Positions 33,197 through 43,636 of a stretch of 64,000 bases of DNA are shown here, piece after piece. The position numbers and the translations under genes were made by a program. This DNA comes from Streptomyces pacificus (GTDB lineage: Bacteria > Actinomycetota > Actinomycetes > Streptomycetales > Streptomycetaceae). The stretch is from positions 1 through 64,000 of the forward strand of contig NZ_BLLG01000020.1 in the NCBI RefSeq assembly GCF_011766325.1. The letters are read 5' to 3'. The stretch's first letter is position 1; each line of letters begins with the position of its first letter. Under the pieces are notes generated by a model. That model was given only the letters and a program-made list of their open reading frames with translations. It made no database searches and was not told where the DNA came from.

Positions 33197-33643
33197 TCGG
33201 CAAGTCATCCCCGAGCATAGCCGTACGGCGGCGGGCATCCGATCGGGTATCCCTCTCCGGCCGTCGCCGCAGGCGGAAAGCGCGGTCCTGCCGGGCATGC
33301 GCGCACTCGTCGGAGCGATACGGGGAACGGATGTGTGCGGGAAGGCGCGGGGGCTCGCAGATGTGTTCCGGACGCGGTGCGCCGGAGGCTCCGAGGCGTA
33401 CGCCGGTCCGTGCCGGGCGCGGTCGCCGAAGTGGGGACGCCCGATGCGAACGTCCCCCTCTCCCGGCGGAGGACCCGTGGGGCGCCGGTGCCGTGCGGCG
33501 CGCCGCCGCACGGACGGTGGCCTCCGGCGCCCTGCACCCTGCCCCGTTGCCCGGGTGCCCGGGTGCCCGTCAACGGGGCAGGGCCCGTGCCCCTGGTGGG
33601 GGACACGGGCCCTGCTCGTCGCGTCGGGCGTGAGGCTCAGGCG
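33197..33643. other. intergenic region with DEAD-box gene terminator
   Basis: There is no gene here. It holds the tRNA-Lys promoter on the left. On the right, arms GCAGGGCCCGTG (from about 33581) and CACGGGCCCTGC (to about 33616) form a strong hairpin just past the stop of the helicase gene at 33644. Confidence 0.6.
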
Positions 33644-35881
33644 TCAGCCGTTGCGCTTCCAGCGCGGCTTGTCGTCGCGGCGGCCGCCGCCGAAGGAGCC
33701 GGAGCCCGAACCGCGGTGGTCGTCGCGGCGACCGTAGGGGCGGTCGTGGCCACCGGAGCGGAAGCCGCCCGAGGGGCGGTCGTCACGGCGGTCGCGGTTG
33801 TACGGACGGTCGTGGCCGCCCCGGTGCTCCCGGCGCTCGAACGAACGGCCGCCGCGGTCGTCACGACGGAACCCACCACGCTCACCCTCACGACGCTCGT
33901 CACGACGGAAACCGCCACGCTCACCGTCACCACGGTCGTCGCGACGGAAACCGCCACGCTCACCCTCACGACGCTCGAACGAACGGCCGCCGCGGTCGTC
34001 ACGACGGAACCCACCGCGCTCACCCTCACGACGGTCGTCACGACGGAAACCGCCACGCTCACCCTCACGACGCTCGAACGAACGCCCACCGCGGTCGCCG
34101 TCCCGGCGCTCGAACGAACGGCCGCCGCGGTCGTCACGACGGAACCCACCGCGCTCACCCTCACGACGCTCGTCGCGACGGAAACCGCCACGCTCGTCCC
34201 GCCGCTCGCGGCGCTCGAAGTTGCCCCGCTCGTCGCGGCGCTCACGCCGCTCGTAGGAGGGCCGATCGTCGCGGGACGGTGCACGGTCCTCCCGCACGCC
34301 CGCCGCACGCGGCTCCGGAACGGACGCCCCGAAGTCCACCGCCTCGGTGACGGCGGCCTCGTCCTCCGCCGTCTGCGCGGCCTCGGCGACCGCGGCCTCC
34401 GGGTCCTCGCCCCGCTCTCGCGCCGCCCGCGCGACGAGGCGGTCGGCCTCCTCGCGCAGTTCGGAGGCACGGCGCTGGAGGCGCTCCAGCTGCTTGGTGA
34501 CCTCGCCGACCTCGCGCTCGGCCTGCTTGGCGGCGTTGCTCGCGGAGTCGGCCTGGACCTCGGTCAGCGAACGGGCGCCGGTGATCTCGGCGACCTCCGG
34601 GTCGAACGCGCCGGCACCGCCGACGATGTGGCGCGAGGCGTCGACGCCCGCGTCCTCCATCAGCCGGAAGATCTGGCGGCGCTGGTGCGGGAGCGCCAGG
34701 GAGACGACGGTGCCGGACCGGCCGGCCCGGGCGGTGCGGCCCGAACGATGCAGATAGTCCTTGTGGTCACCGGCCGGGTCCACGTTCAGGACCAGGTCGA
34801 TGCCGTCGACGTGGATGCCTCGGGCGGCGACGTCGGTGGCGACCAGCACGTTCACATAGCCGTCCTTGAAGTCGGCGAGCGTGCGGGTACGGGCGCCCTG
34901 CGTCATGCCGCCGTGCAGCGCGTCGGCGCGCACCCCGGCGTCCCGAAGCTGCTCGGCGACACGGTCCGCGCCCAGCTGGGTGCGGACGAAGATGATGGTG
35001 CGGCCCTTGCGGGCGGCGATGGCGGCCGTGACCGGGGCCTTGTCCTTGGGCTTCACGACGAGGACGTGGTGGGTCATGGTGGTGACGGCGCCCGCGGACG
35101 GGTCGACCTCGTGTGTCACCGGGTCGACCAGGTAGCGCTTGACGAGGCTGTCGATCTCGTTCTCCAGCGTCGCGGAGAACAGCAGCCGCTGGCCGCCCTC
35201 GGGGATCTGGTCGAGCAGTTCGGTGACCTCGGGCAGGAAGCCCAGGTCGGCCATCTGGTCGGCCTCGTCGAGTACCGCGACCCGGACGGACTCCAGGGAA
35301 CAGGCACCGCGGTTGATGACGTCCCGCAGCCGGCCCGGGGTGGCGACGAGGATGTCGACACCGCGCTCCAGGGCGTAGATCTGGTTGCCCATGGACGTGC
35401 CGCCGCAGACGACCTTCATCTTGAGGCCGAGGACGTCGCCGTACGGCTGGAGCGCGTCGGCGACCTGCATCGCCAACTCACGGGTCGGGGTGAGGATGAC
35501 GCCGCGGGGCTTCTTCTTCTCGGTCTGGCCGCCGGCCAGCGTGGCGAGCAGGGGGAGACCGAAGGAGAGGGTCTTGCCGGAGCCGGTACGCCCGCGGCCG
35601 AGGATGTCCTTGCCGGCCAGGGCGTCCGGGATGGTCGCCGCCTGGATCGGGAACGGGACGGTGACACCGTTCTGGGCGAGCTTGCGGACGACGCCCTCGG
35701 GGAGGCCGAGGTCGCCGAAGGTCACCTCCGGCGCGCCGGGCGTCTCGCCGGCCTCGGCGGCCTCGCCGGTGGCACGGGTGCTGTCGGCGCTGTCGGCGCT
35801 CACGGCGGCTGCGGCGTCCGCGGCCTCGACGATCTCGTCGTTCGCGGACAGAACGGCACGGTCAGAACTGGAAATGGACAT
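33644..35881 (-). CDS. DEAD/DEAH-box RNA helicase with long RGG-like repetitive tail
   Basis: A 745-residue protein. The Q motif and motif I (GRGRTGSGKT) come after an Ala-rich 50-residue start. Then come TPTRELA, ATPGRL, VLDEADQM (motif II DEAD), LFSATL (SAT), IFVRTQ, TDVAARGI and HRSGRTARAG. After about residue 455 there is a coiled Ala/Glu/Arg segment. The last 230 residues are imperfect repeats of GERGGFRRDD and RGGRSFERR, an RNA-binding RGG-like tail. Such helicases unwind structured RNA, often in cold or ribosome assembly. ATG 35881 is chosen; GGAAGG is about 12 bases upstream. Confidence 0.93.
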   Translation of the reverse strand: MSISSSDRAVLSANDEIVEAADAAAAVSADSADSTRATGEAAEAGETPGAPEVTFGDLGLPEGVVRKLAQNGVTVPFPIQAATIPDALAGKDILGRGRTGSGKTLSFGLPLLATLAGGQTEKKKPRGVILTPTRELAMQVADALQPYGDVLGLKMKVVCGGTSMGNQIYALERGVDILVATPGRLRDVINRGACSLESVRVAVLDEADQMADLGFLPEVTELLDQIPEGGQRLLFSATLENEIDSLVKRYLVDPVTHEVDPSAGAVTTMTHHVLVVKPKDKAPVTAAIAARKGRTIIFVRTQLGADRVAEQLRDAGVRADALHGGMTQGARTRTLADFKDGYVNVLVATDVAARGIHVDGIDLVLNVDPAGDHKDYLHRSGRTARAGRSGTVVSLALPHQRRQIFRLMEDAGVDASRHIVGGAGAFDPEVAEITGARSLTEVQADSASNAAKQAEREVGEVTKQLERLQRRASELREEADRLVARAARERGEDPEAAVAEAAQTAEDEAAVTEAVDFGASVPEPRAAGVREDRAPSRDDRPSYERRERRDERGNFERRERRDERGGFRRDERREGERGGFRRDDRGGRSFERRDGDRGGRSFERREGERGGFRRDDRREGERGGFRRDDRGGRSFERREGERGGFRRDDRGDGERGGFRRDERREGERGGFRRDDRGGRSFERREHRGGHDRPYNRDRRDDRPSGGFRSGGHDRPYGRRDDHRGSGSGSFGGGRRDDKPRWKRNG
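33780..34260. repeat. repeat array coding the RGG-like tail of the helicase
   Basis: About ten imperfect copies of a 27-60-bp unit (plus-strand core ACGCTCACCCTCACGACG) lie in the helicase 3' end. They encode GERGGFRRD and GGRSFERR. Length polymorphism by recombination is likely. Confidence 0.85.
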
Positions 35882-36378
35882 GCGAAATGCGAAACCTTCC
35901 GGAGTCTCGGCACGCGCCCAAACTCCGTGATTCGCAATTCGACCGCCTCGATGCGGTCTGCCACGGCAAGGGAGAGTACGCGCCACACGCGGCGCGCTTC
36001 GGTGATGGCGCCGGGCAAATGGGATCAAACGATCTACCACCATACGCACCCTCCCCCACTCAAGGCAAACCGCTTCGGTGCGTCGCTCGTCACACCCCCG
36101 GGAACCCACTCGCACCGCCGCCGGACGCCCCGCGCGCCCGGTACGGGTGCGGCGCCAGGCACTGTGCAGCCGCTGTGCGGATCCGCTCCGTGAGGCATGA
36201 CGTCCCAGCGGCATGATGTCCCAGCGGCCGGGTCACCCCTGCCGCGGCGCCGCCCGGACTCCAGCCGCTCGGCCCCGGTCCGGAGGAACCCGCCGGAGGA
36301 ACCCGCCGGACGGAGGTGCGTTCCGCACACCGCCGGCGGACGGGGATCCGGCAGCGGACGCCCGTAGGAGACCGGCCG
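35882..36378. other. 497-bp spacer upstream of the helicase gene
   Basis: This region contains the helicase promoter and probably a long 5' UTR. The part nearest the gene is less GC-rich than its surroundings. No convincing gene is seen. It runs to the 3' end of the lipoprotein gene. Confidence 0.45.
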
Positions 36379-36969
36379 TCAGACGGGTGCTGTCTGCGGT
36401 GATGCCTCAGGCTCCGCGCTCGACTCGTCCCCCGGCGAGCCGAAGGCCTCCCGCGTCGCGCCCAGCTGGATCTCCGCGGCCGGTGACTCCGTGGGCGGAT
36501 CGGTCGGTTCCACGATGGGCCCGGGATCGTGGCTCGACGGCGCCGGCTCGGCCGGCGGCGTCGTGTCGGCCGGGGACGCGGGCCCGGCCGGCGGCATCGA
36601 CTCGTCCCGCGGCTCGGTCGGCCGCCGGGTGGACGGCGGCTTCGGATCACCGCCCGGCGCCCTGGAGGGCGAGGCCGACGGAACCACGGACGCGCCCGGG
36701 CTCGCCGGCTCCTTCGCGGCGCCACTGCTGCTGCCGGCACTGCCGGAGGGCTCCGTACCACCCATGCCGGTACGGCCCCGGCCGCCGGACCCTGCCGGGG
36801 CGCCGCCACCGCCGTCCGGTTCGACCGCGGTGCCGCGCCGCTGCGGCGACGTCACCGGTTCCGGCCCGTCGGCGTCGTCGCTCACGCTCATACAGCCGGC
36901 TGCGGCCGCGGCCGCCAGGGCCGTGGCGATCCAGACGGCACAACGGCCGGGGGCGGACAACTGGCGCAC
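36379..36969 (-). CDS. Pro/Ser-rich lipoprotein of unknown function
   Basis: A 196-residue protein. The signal peptide CAVWIATALAAAAAAGC ends in a lipobox-like AAAGC (Cys near residue 26), so it is probably lipid-anchored outside the membrane. The rest is low-complexity Pro/Ser/Gly/Ala with no domain. GTG 36969 has GGAGG 8 bases upstream. Function is unknown. Confidence 0.65.
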   Translation of the reverse strand: MRQLSAPGRCAVWIATALAAAAAAGCMSVSDDADGPEPVTSPQRRGTAVEPDGGGGAPAGSGGRGRTGMGGTEPSGSAGSSSGAAKEPASPGASVVPSASPSRAPGGDPKPPSTRRPTEPRDESMPPAGPASPADTTPPAEPAPSSHDPGPIVEPTDPPTESPAAEIQLGATREAFGSPGDESSAEPEASPQTAPV

Positions 36970-37442
36970 GGGAGGCACCTCCGGGGCACAGGACGCGGTT
37001 TCCCTGCCCAACTCCCCGAGCCCCACGGGGGACACGCCCCACGGGCGGCAGCCCGGCCGTGCCGGGGCGACCCGCCCCGCCGGGCCGGCCCGGCGCTCAT
37101 CACCACCGGCCCCACCAGCCCCACCGGCCCCGGACCGCCCCAGACTGCCGGCGCATCGGCCAGAAGGCCCCGCCCCCGGTGCACCTCGGCTTCCCGGCGG
37201 CATCCGGGCGGCATCCCGTACGCACCGGCCCCATCCCGGACGGGGCCCCCTGCGAGCGGTTCCGCACACCGCCAGGTGCGCTCCCGGGCGCGTCGCCGCA
37301 TGCGTTCAGGCACGGATGCGGGCGCGTCGCACGCCCCCGCACCCGGCGGCGCGCGGACGCCCGGCGCGGCCCGGGCGAGCGCCGCAGCCTCCACAGGACG
37401 GGGCAGCACCGCATACCGGCCGTCGTCCCCGACAATGGGTGT
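36970..37442. other. 473-bp divergent spacer, no recognisable gene
   Basis: A very GC-rich region between the lipoprotein gene start and the minimal metallopeptidase gene. Many open frames exist on both strands but none shows domain motifs or a good start. Confidence 0.45.
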
Positions 37443-37793
37443 GTGCTGGAGATGTCGCGGGAAGCATTCGAAGAGCTGGTGAGCCAGGCCCTGGACACGA
37501 TCCCCCCGGAGCTGACCCGGGTCATGGACAACGTGGCCGTGTTCGTCGAGGACGAGCCCGACCCGGCCGACCCGGAACTGCTGGGGTTGTACGAGGGGAC
37601 TCCGCTCACGGAGCGCGGGGAGTGGTACGCGGGGGTGCTCCCCGACCGCATCTCCCTCTACATGGGCCCGACGCTCCGCTACTGCGAGAGCCCCGACGAC
37701 GTGGTCCACGAGGTGGCCGTGACCGTGGTGCACGAGATCGCCCACCACTTCGGCATCGACGACGAGCGGCTCCACGAACTGGGCTGGGGCTGA
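37443..37793 (+). CDS. minimal zinc metallopeptidase family protein (DUF1025-type)
   Basis: A 116-residue protein. VVHEIAHHFGIDDERLHELGWG at the C-terminus contains HExxHHxGxxD, the zinc site of the minimal metalloprotease family widespread in actinobacteria. MSREAFEELVSQALDTIPPEL at the start and NVAVFVEDEP are also family features. It is cytosolic and its substrate is unknown. GTG 37443 is used; ATG 37452 is possible. Confidence 0.88.
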   Translation: MLEMSREAFEELVSQALDTIPPELTRVMDNVAVFVEDEPDPADPELLGLYEGTPLTERGEWYAGVLPDRISLYMGPTLRYCESPDDVVHEVAVTVVHEIAHHFGIDDERLHELGWG

Positions 37794-37936
37794 CCGCCTC
37801 CGGGCGCTCGGCCGACGGCACTCGCGGGGGACCGCGGTGCGCCGGTTCCCGGCGGGCGCCCGGGAGTACGGCCGGGCAGGCCCAAGCGCCCCCCACGGGG
37901 TGCATAGCCCGACGCGGGCGCGGGCATACGGGCCCA

Positions 37937-39502
37937 ATGGCCCGCGCCCACGAACTCCTGCAAGCCGGCCTCGTCCGCCTCAGGCGCCACCACCCGTCGA
38001 ACCGCTCGGCCCCCGTCAGCGCCCTGGGCCACGGCCCGCACCCGTACGGCCGGGCGTTCGGGCTGTTGGCCGTCGTCCTGCTGGGGGCGTGGCTGGGGCT
38101 GCTGGTCGTGGGGGCCGTCCGCACCCCGGTGGGCCCCGTGGACACGAGCATGGCACTCCGGCCGTCCGCATCCGGCGGCACGAAGATCAACGTCTCGCCG
38201 CTCGGGGCCCTCGAACTCGACTCGCACACCGCGCCGATCCGGCTCGACGTCAACATCGACCGGCTCGACCCGATCCGCTCGCAGGCGCTCGTCCAGCACC
38301 CCGAGCGTCTCGCCGGACTCCAGGAGGAGATCGGACGGGACGTCACGGAGGGCACCCGCGACCTCGCCCTGCGCTCCTGTGCCGCCGTGGTCTTCGGGGC
38401 CACCGCCCTCGGCCTCGCCGTCTACCGCCGCCCTCGCCGGGCCCTCGCGGCCGGCGGCCTCGCCCTCGCCCTGCTGGCCGCCTCCGGGGTGAGCGCATGG
38501 GCCACCTGGAACCCGAAATCGGTCCTGGAGCCCAGGTTCTCGGGGCTGTTGAGCAGCGCTCCCTCGGTGGTCGGCAACGCGCGGGCGATCGTCACCGAGT
38601 TCGACGTCTACCAGAAGGAGCTGGCCCGGCTCGTCACCAACGTCACCAAGCTGTACGAGGCGACCTCCACACTGCCGGTGTACCAGCCGGACCCGGGCAC
38701 CATGCGCGTGCTGCACGTCTCGGACATCCACCTCAACCCGGCCTCGTGGCACATCATCGGCTCGCTCGTGGAGCAGTACGGCATCGATGTGATCATCGAC
38801 TCGGGCGACACCATGGACCACGGCACCGCGGCGGAGAACCGCTTCCTCGACCCGATCCCCGACCTCGGCGCGCCCTACGTCTGGGTGCGCGGCAACCACG
38901 ACTCGCTCGTGACCCAGCGGTATCTCCAGCGCCTGAAGAACGTCCACGTCCTCGACGAGGGCCGCGCGGTGAGTGCGGGCGGCCTCAGGGTGGCCGGCAT
39001 CGGCGACCCCCAGTTCACGCCGGACCGGTCGACGGTGCCCGCGGGCGACCCCGCCGAACGCATGGCCGGGATCCGGCTGGCCTCGGCGCTGCGCGACCAG
39101 AGCGCGGCCGGCACCCCCGTCGACATCGCGGTCGCCCACAACCCCGTGGCCGCCCGCGAGGCGGACGGCGAGGTACCGCTGGTCCTGGCGGGCCACGTCC
39201 ACCGCCGGGCCACCGAGATGCTCCCGCTCGGCACCCGCCTCAAGATCGAGGGCTCCACGGGCGGCGGCGGACTGCGGGCGGTCGAACGCGAGGAGCCGGA
39301 GAAGGTCCACGCCTCCGTGCTCTACCTCGACCGCGACAAGCGCATCCTGCAGGCCTGGGACGAGATCACTCTCGGCGGGCTGGGTCTGACGACGGCCGAG
39401 GTCAGCCGCCATCTGGCGGAGGCACCTCCCCCGCAGGGCCCGCAAGCGCCCCGGACGCCGTCCCCGGCGGAGTCCCCCGCAGGGCCCGCAGGCGCCCCGT
39501 AA
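37937..39502 (+). CDS. membrane-anchored metallophosphoesterase
   Basis: A 521-residue protein. Hydrophobic segments lie at about 40-60 (GLLAVVLLGAWLGLLVVGAV) and 150-205, then a calcineurin-like phosphoesterase domain at about 250-450 with VLHVSDIHLN (D, H), VIIDSGDTMDHG (GD), WVRGNHDS (GNHD), VAHNP and LAGHVHR. The catalytic domain is probably extracellular, by position after the second membrane region. Substrate is unknown. It lies 143 bp after the metallopeptidase gene on the same strand. Confidence 0.88.
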   Translation: MARAHELLQAGLVRLRRHHPSNRSAPVSALGHGPHPYGRAFGLLAVVLLGAWLGLLVVGAVRTPVGPVDTSMALRPSASGGTKINVSPLGALELDSHTAPIRLDVNIDRLDPIRSQALVQHPERLAGLQEEIGRDVTEGTRDLALRSCAAVVFGATALGLAVYRRPRRALAAGGLALALLAASGVSAWATWNPKSVLEPRFSGLLSSAPSVVGNARAIVTEFDVYQKELARLVTNVTKLYEATSTLPVYQPDPGTMRVLHVSDIHLNPASWHIIGSLVEQYGIDVIIDSGDTMDHGTAAENRFLDPIPDLGAPYVWVRGNHDSLVTQRYLQRLKNVHVLDEGRAVSAGGLRVAGIGDPQFTPDRSTVPAGDPAERMAGIRLASALRDQSAAGTPVDIAVAHNPVAAREADGEVPLVLAGHVHRRATEMLPLGTRLKIEGSTGGGGLRAVEREEPEKVHASVLYLDRDKRILQAWDEITLGGLGLTTAEVSRHLAEAPPPQGPQAPRTPSPAESPAGPAGAP

Positions 39503-39508
39503 ACCGTT

Positions 39509-39538
39509 TTGGCGATAGGTCCCCGCATCCCATATGCT
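39509..39538 (+). promoter_or_regulatory. tRNA-Glu promoter
   Basis: TTGGCG at 39509-39514 and TATGCT at 39533-39538 are 18 bp apart and 45 bp upstream of the tRNA. Confidence 0.6.
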
Positions 39539-39583
39539 TCTCACGTCCCCGACGCGCTGCGAAGCGCCCAGGTGGGCCCCTTA

Positions 39584-39656
39584 GCCCTCATCGTCTAGTG
39601 GCCCAGGACGCCGCCCTTTCAAGGCGGTAGCACGGGTTCGAATCCCGTTGGGGGCA
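39584..39656 (+). tRNA. tRNA-Glu (TTC)
   Basis: 73 nt. It has acceptor GCCCTCA pairing with TGGGGGC, anticodon arm CCGCCCTTTCAAGGCGG with anticodon TTC, T-arm CGGGTTCGAATCCCG and discriminator A. Confidence 0.96.
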
Positions 39657-39665
39657 CAGCGCAAT

Positions 39666-39709
39666 AGACCTTCTGACCTGCGGAGACGCTCGTCAGGGGG
39701 TCTTTTTTT
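39666..39709 (+). terminator. rho-independent terminator of tRNA-Glu
   Basis: AGACC-tt-CTGAC pairs with GTCAG-gg-GGTCT, and the hairpin is followed by seven T. It is the clearest intrinsic terminator in the window. Confidence 0.92.
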
Positions 39710-39761
39710 GCTCTTCTCGTGGGCCCGCAGTGGGCACCGAGCCCCATGTGCAGTCCTGAGC

Positions 39762-39902
39762 ATGGCGCATATCGAGGTCAAGCAACGGCGGGACGGACAG
39801 TGCAGCCAGTCGTTCGCCGGCGCACGAGGGTGCCCGCAGCAGCAGAGCGTCCGAGCCGTGAACCCCAACGTGCCGCTTCCCTCGTCCGCTCTCGCCGCTT
39901 GA
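39762..39902 (+). pseudogene. possible integrase N-terminal scrap beside tRNA-Glu
   Basis: A 46-codon frame starts MAHIEVKQRRDGQCSQSFAG. This resembles the first residues of actinomycete integrases (MAHIEVKRRKDG type) and then loses similarity. Its place just downstream of a tRNA is where such genes usually sit. The match is short, so this is tentative. The remainder of the spacer to 40098 holds nothing recognisable besides the tRNA promoter. Confidence 0.3.
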
Positions 39903-40015
39903 GGGGCCCGGCTCCCTCCTTGCCCGCCCAGTAGGGGCGCGGGAGGGAGCCCACGGAGAGCAGCGCCAGAAGCGGGCGGCAAAGTACTCATTTCAGTCCG
40001 CCCGCCTCCATCGGG

Positions 40016-40021
40016 TATAGT
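40016..40021 (+). promoter_or_regulatory. -10 box of the tRNA-Asp/Phe promoter
   Basis: TATAGT at 40016-40021 is a near-consensus -10 about 78 bp before tRNA-Asp. No good -35 is visible at the expected distance. Confidence 0.5.
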
Positions 40022-40098
40022 CAGCCTTCGGTTCGAGGCGCCAGCGCAGCGGCCGATCCTCAGCATGACGCGCCCGCAACGGGTTGCAGGATGCACGA

Positions 40099-40173
40099 GG
40101 TCCTGTGGAGCAGTTTGGAGTGCTCGCCACCCTGTCAAGGTGGAGGCCGCGGGTTCAAATCCCGTCAGGACCG
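40099..40173 (+). tRNA. tRNA-Asp (GTC), copy 1
   Basis: 75 nt. It has acceptor GGTCCTG pairing with CAGGACC, anticodon arm CCACCCTGTCAAGGTGG with anticodon GTC, T-arm GCGGGTTCAAATCCCGT and discriminator G. It is identical to the copy at 49665-49739. Confidence 0.96.
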
Positions 40174-40196
40174 CTGAAGTTCTTCCTGAACTTCGC

Positions 40197-40270
40197 GGCT
40201 GGGTAGCTCAGTTGGTACGAGCGATCGCCTGAAAAGCGATAGGTCGCCGGTTCGATCCCGGCCCCAGCCA
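40197..40270 (+). tRNA. tRNA-Phe (GAA)
   Basis: 74 nt. It has acceptor GGCTGGG pairing with CCCAGCC, anticodon arm ATCGCCTGAAAAGCGAT with anticodon GAA, T-arm CCGGTTCGATCCCGG and discriminator A. It lies 23 bp after tRNA-Asp and is surely co-transcribed with it. Confidence 0.96.
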
Positions 40271-40275
40271 CAGCT

Positions 40276-40309
40276 GTAAGGCCCCCATCCCTCGGATGGG
40301 GGCCTTACG
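40276..40309 (+). terminator. terminator of the tRNA-Asp/Phe unit
   Basis: TAAGGCCCCCATCC and GGATGGGGGCCTTA arms form a perfect hairpin with a 3-4 base loop, a few bases past tRNA-Phe. Confidence 0.88.
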
Positions 40310-40671
40310 GCTTTCTCACCGCACGGATCGACGGTGCCCTTCCCAGAACGCCGGGTCAGCGCCCATGACGGCGGCGCCGTCGAGGCGTAGCGGGCAACGG
40401 TTCAAGCGGCCGCAGCGGACGGACGGGCGTGCGGAGGGTGTACCCGGCCCATGCTCCGCTTGACCGCGAGCTCGATGACGACGCGCTCGGGGTCCGGGGC
40501 CGGCGCCCGCCCGTATCGCCCGCGAGAAGGCACCGGTCCCCGTTCTGCTTCGCGTACTCCGCGACTCCCGCCGGGTGACCGCGACGGCCGGCGTTGGATC
40601 TGTGGAGTACGGGGATGCTCATTCTCCAGATCCCTTCCTGTGCACGACGGCCGCTGCCGCGGCTCCCGCGC
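40310..40671. other. spacer between tRNA-Phe and enolase, decayed sequence
   Basis: There is no intact gene. A minus-strand frame at about 40395-40480 (DPERVVIELAVKRSMGRVH) reads like the end of a protein, but I cannot extend or name it. It may be a gene remnant. Confidence 0.3.
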
Positions 40672-41955
<1,284 letters not shown>

Positions 41956-42265
41956 TTCACTCCTACTGTGCAGGCCGTACATTCACGCTCAACGAGTCAC
42001 CGAAAGGCATTGCCTACCTTGGTGCTCCAGAAGTTATGTGATCAACCACGTCCGCCGCGCGCGGAACCATGAAGAGGTTCCGTCGACCACATTGTCCGCA
42101 CTGCGGATGGCAGAGCTCCATCCCGATCGATTCACGACGAATCTCAGCGAATCACAAACGGGATCAGATCCGGGCGAGTTTCGGGACCCCCATGCCCGCC
42201 CACTGTGGAACTCGAACGATCAGTCGAGCAGGGGCGAGTGCGACCTTCCACACTGAAGAGAGCCA
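41956..42265. other. spacer upstream of enolase, nothing recognised
   Basis: About 310 bp, less GC-rich than the surroundings. It contains the enolase promoter, but no motif is clear enough to name. No gene is seen. Confidence 0.4.
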
Positions 42266-42530
42266 CCCCCGTGCTCCACGCGACGGCTTCGCCGGTCGCG
42301 CAGCCGCAATCTAACCACACGCTCCCCACCGGGTCAGGATGCGGCGTCGCGGACACCGCCGGGAACGCGGCCCGCTTCGGCCGCTGCGGATCGGGCCCGA
42401 AGGCGTCCGCCTTCCCGGCCCACCTGGTCGCCGTCAGCGAATGCGGCACCCACGCCGTCATCGGCGCCCAGGTCGGCTCGATCCGTGAGGGCGAACTCGT
42501 CCGTCGGTGTCGCGAGCCGTAGCCCACCCC
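42266..42530 (+). pseudogene. IS4-type transposase fragment
   Basis: The plus-strand frame reads GVADTAGNAARFGRCGSGPK, ASAFPAHLVAVSECGTHAVI, GAQVGSIREGELVRR. This matches the region around the first catalytic Asp of actinomycete IS4-type transposases (DTPANAARFG, FPQ, ECGTHAV, E..LARRL). Both ends are missing. Confidence 0.65.
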
Positions 42531-42808
42531 CCAGGAGAAGGCGGCGGCGCTGCCGCACTCCCTCACCCGCGGCCGCGCGCTGATCCGGCCGGAAGACCTC
42601 TGACACGCCGGAGCATGACAGGCAGGATGCGGAGCATGAGCGAGCCCATCGGCACGTACCCGACCAGCATGCCGCGCGACATCGCCGAGGCCGCCAGGGA
42701 CGGCAGCGGCCGCTCCGGCCGGAACCGATCCGGCTCGGATGGAGAGACATCGAAGCCGGCTCAGCGGCCCGCTCACCCTCCGGAAACCCGCTGCGCGGGG
42801 AGGAGCCG

Positions 42809-43636
42809 TCACACCCGGTCCCGCCCGCGCATCCCGCGAACCGCGAGGACGATCGCCGCGACCGCCACCACCAGGGAGAGCAGCAACCAGTCGGGGACCG
42901 CACGCCCCGCGGAGGAAGCCCACTGCTCCGCTGCGAAGGAGTCGTCGACCGACAGCAGACCAGGGAGGGCCGTCGTGCCGTCGAAGACGAGGAAGACCGT
43001 GCCGAGGAGGATGAAGAACAGGCCCGACAGGGCCGAGGTGGTGTGCAGCTCGATGCGTCCGGCGATCCGCAGGGTGCGCCCGCGCAGCCAGCGTCGGCGT
43101 GACAGCTCGCAGCGTTCCCACAGCAGGGCCAGGGCGAACAGCGGCACGGCCATGCCCAGCGCGTAGACGGCGAGGAGCAGCCCCCCGTACGCGGGGCTTC
43201 CGCTCAGGGCCGCCACCGTGAGGACGCTGCCGAGAATCGGCCCCGCGCAGAAGCCCGCGAGTCCGTAGACCGCGCCGAGAGCGTAGACGGAGAGCGCCGT
43301 GGTGGGGCGGATCCTTCCGCCGGCCTCGGCCAGGCGGCGGGAGGCGAACCCGAGACCCGCCAGCTGGGCCACCCCGAGCACGATGATCAGCCAGCCGCCC
43401 ACCGTGACCAGAAGGTCGCGGTGGCCGTAGAAGAGGCGTCCGGCGAACGAGCCCGCGGCACCCAGTGGTACCAGGGTCGTCGCCAGGCCCGTGTAGAAGA
43501 CGCAGGTACGCGCGATCAGCCGGGACGTGGTGTCGATCGAGTACGCGAAGAACGCGGGCAGCAGCAGGGCGCTGCAGGGGCTGAGCAGAGCGAGCAGGCC
43601 GCCCAGGAAGGCGGCCAGATAGCCGATGTCGCTCAC
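42809..43636 (-). CDS. CcdA/DsbD-type thiol-disulfide membrane protein
   Basis: A 275-residue membrane protein with about seven segments. LLALLSPCSALLLPAFFAY at residues 14-32 carries the first redox Cys and Pro. GLAGFCAGPILGSVLTVAAL at about 125-145 carries the second Cys. CcdA moves reducing power across the membrane to extracellular thioredoxin-like proteins. It overlaps the DsbA-like gene upstream by 4 bp (ATGA) and is its likely electron partner. Confidence 0.88.
   Translation of the reverse strand: MSDIGYLAAFLGGLLALLSPCSALLLPAFFAYSIDTTSRLIARTCVFYTGLATTLVPLGAAGSFAGRLFYGHRDLLVTVGGWLIIVLGVAQLAGLGFASRRLAEAGGRIRPTTALSVYALGAVYGLAGFCAGPILGSVLTVAALSGSPAYGGLLLAVYALGMAVPLFALALLWERCELSRRRWLRGRTLRIAGRIELHTTSALSGLFFILLGTVFLVFDGTTALPGLLSVDDSFAAEQWASSAGRAVPDWLLLSLVVAVAAIVLAVRGMRGRDRV

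Noticed and set aside
33780..34260. Regularly spaced repeats that could suggest a CRISPR array
   Set aside because: Units are imperfect, in frame and encode the helicase tail; there are no unique spacers and no cas genes.
33335..36193. A 952-codon open frame on the plus strand
   Set aside because: It is antisense to the DEAD-box helicase; the Thr/Val repeats merely mirror the RGG-like repeats.
42640..42808. Possible small membrane protein on the minus strand near 42.65 kb
   Set aside because: Hydrophobic residues appear (MLVGYVPMGSLMLRILP) but there is no good start, ribosome site or known family, and the region adjoins a decayed IS.
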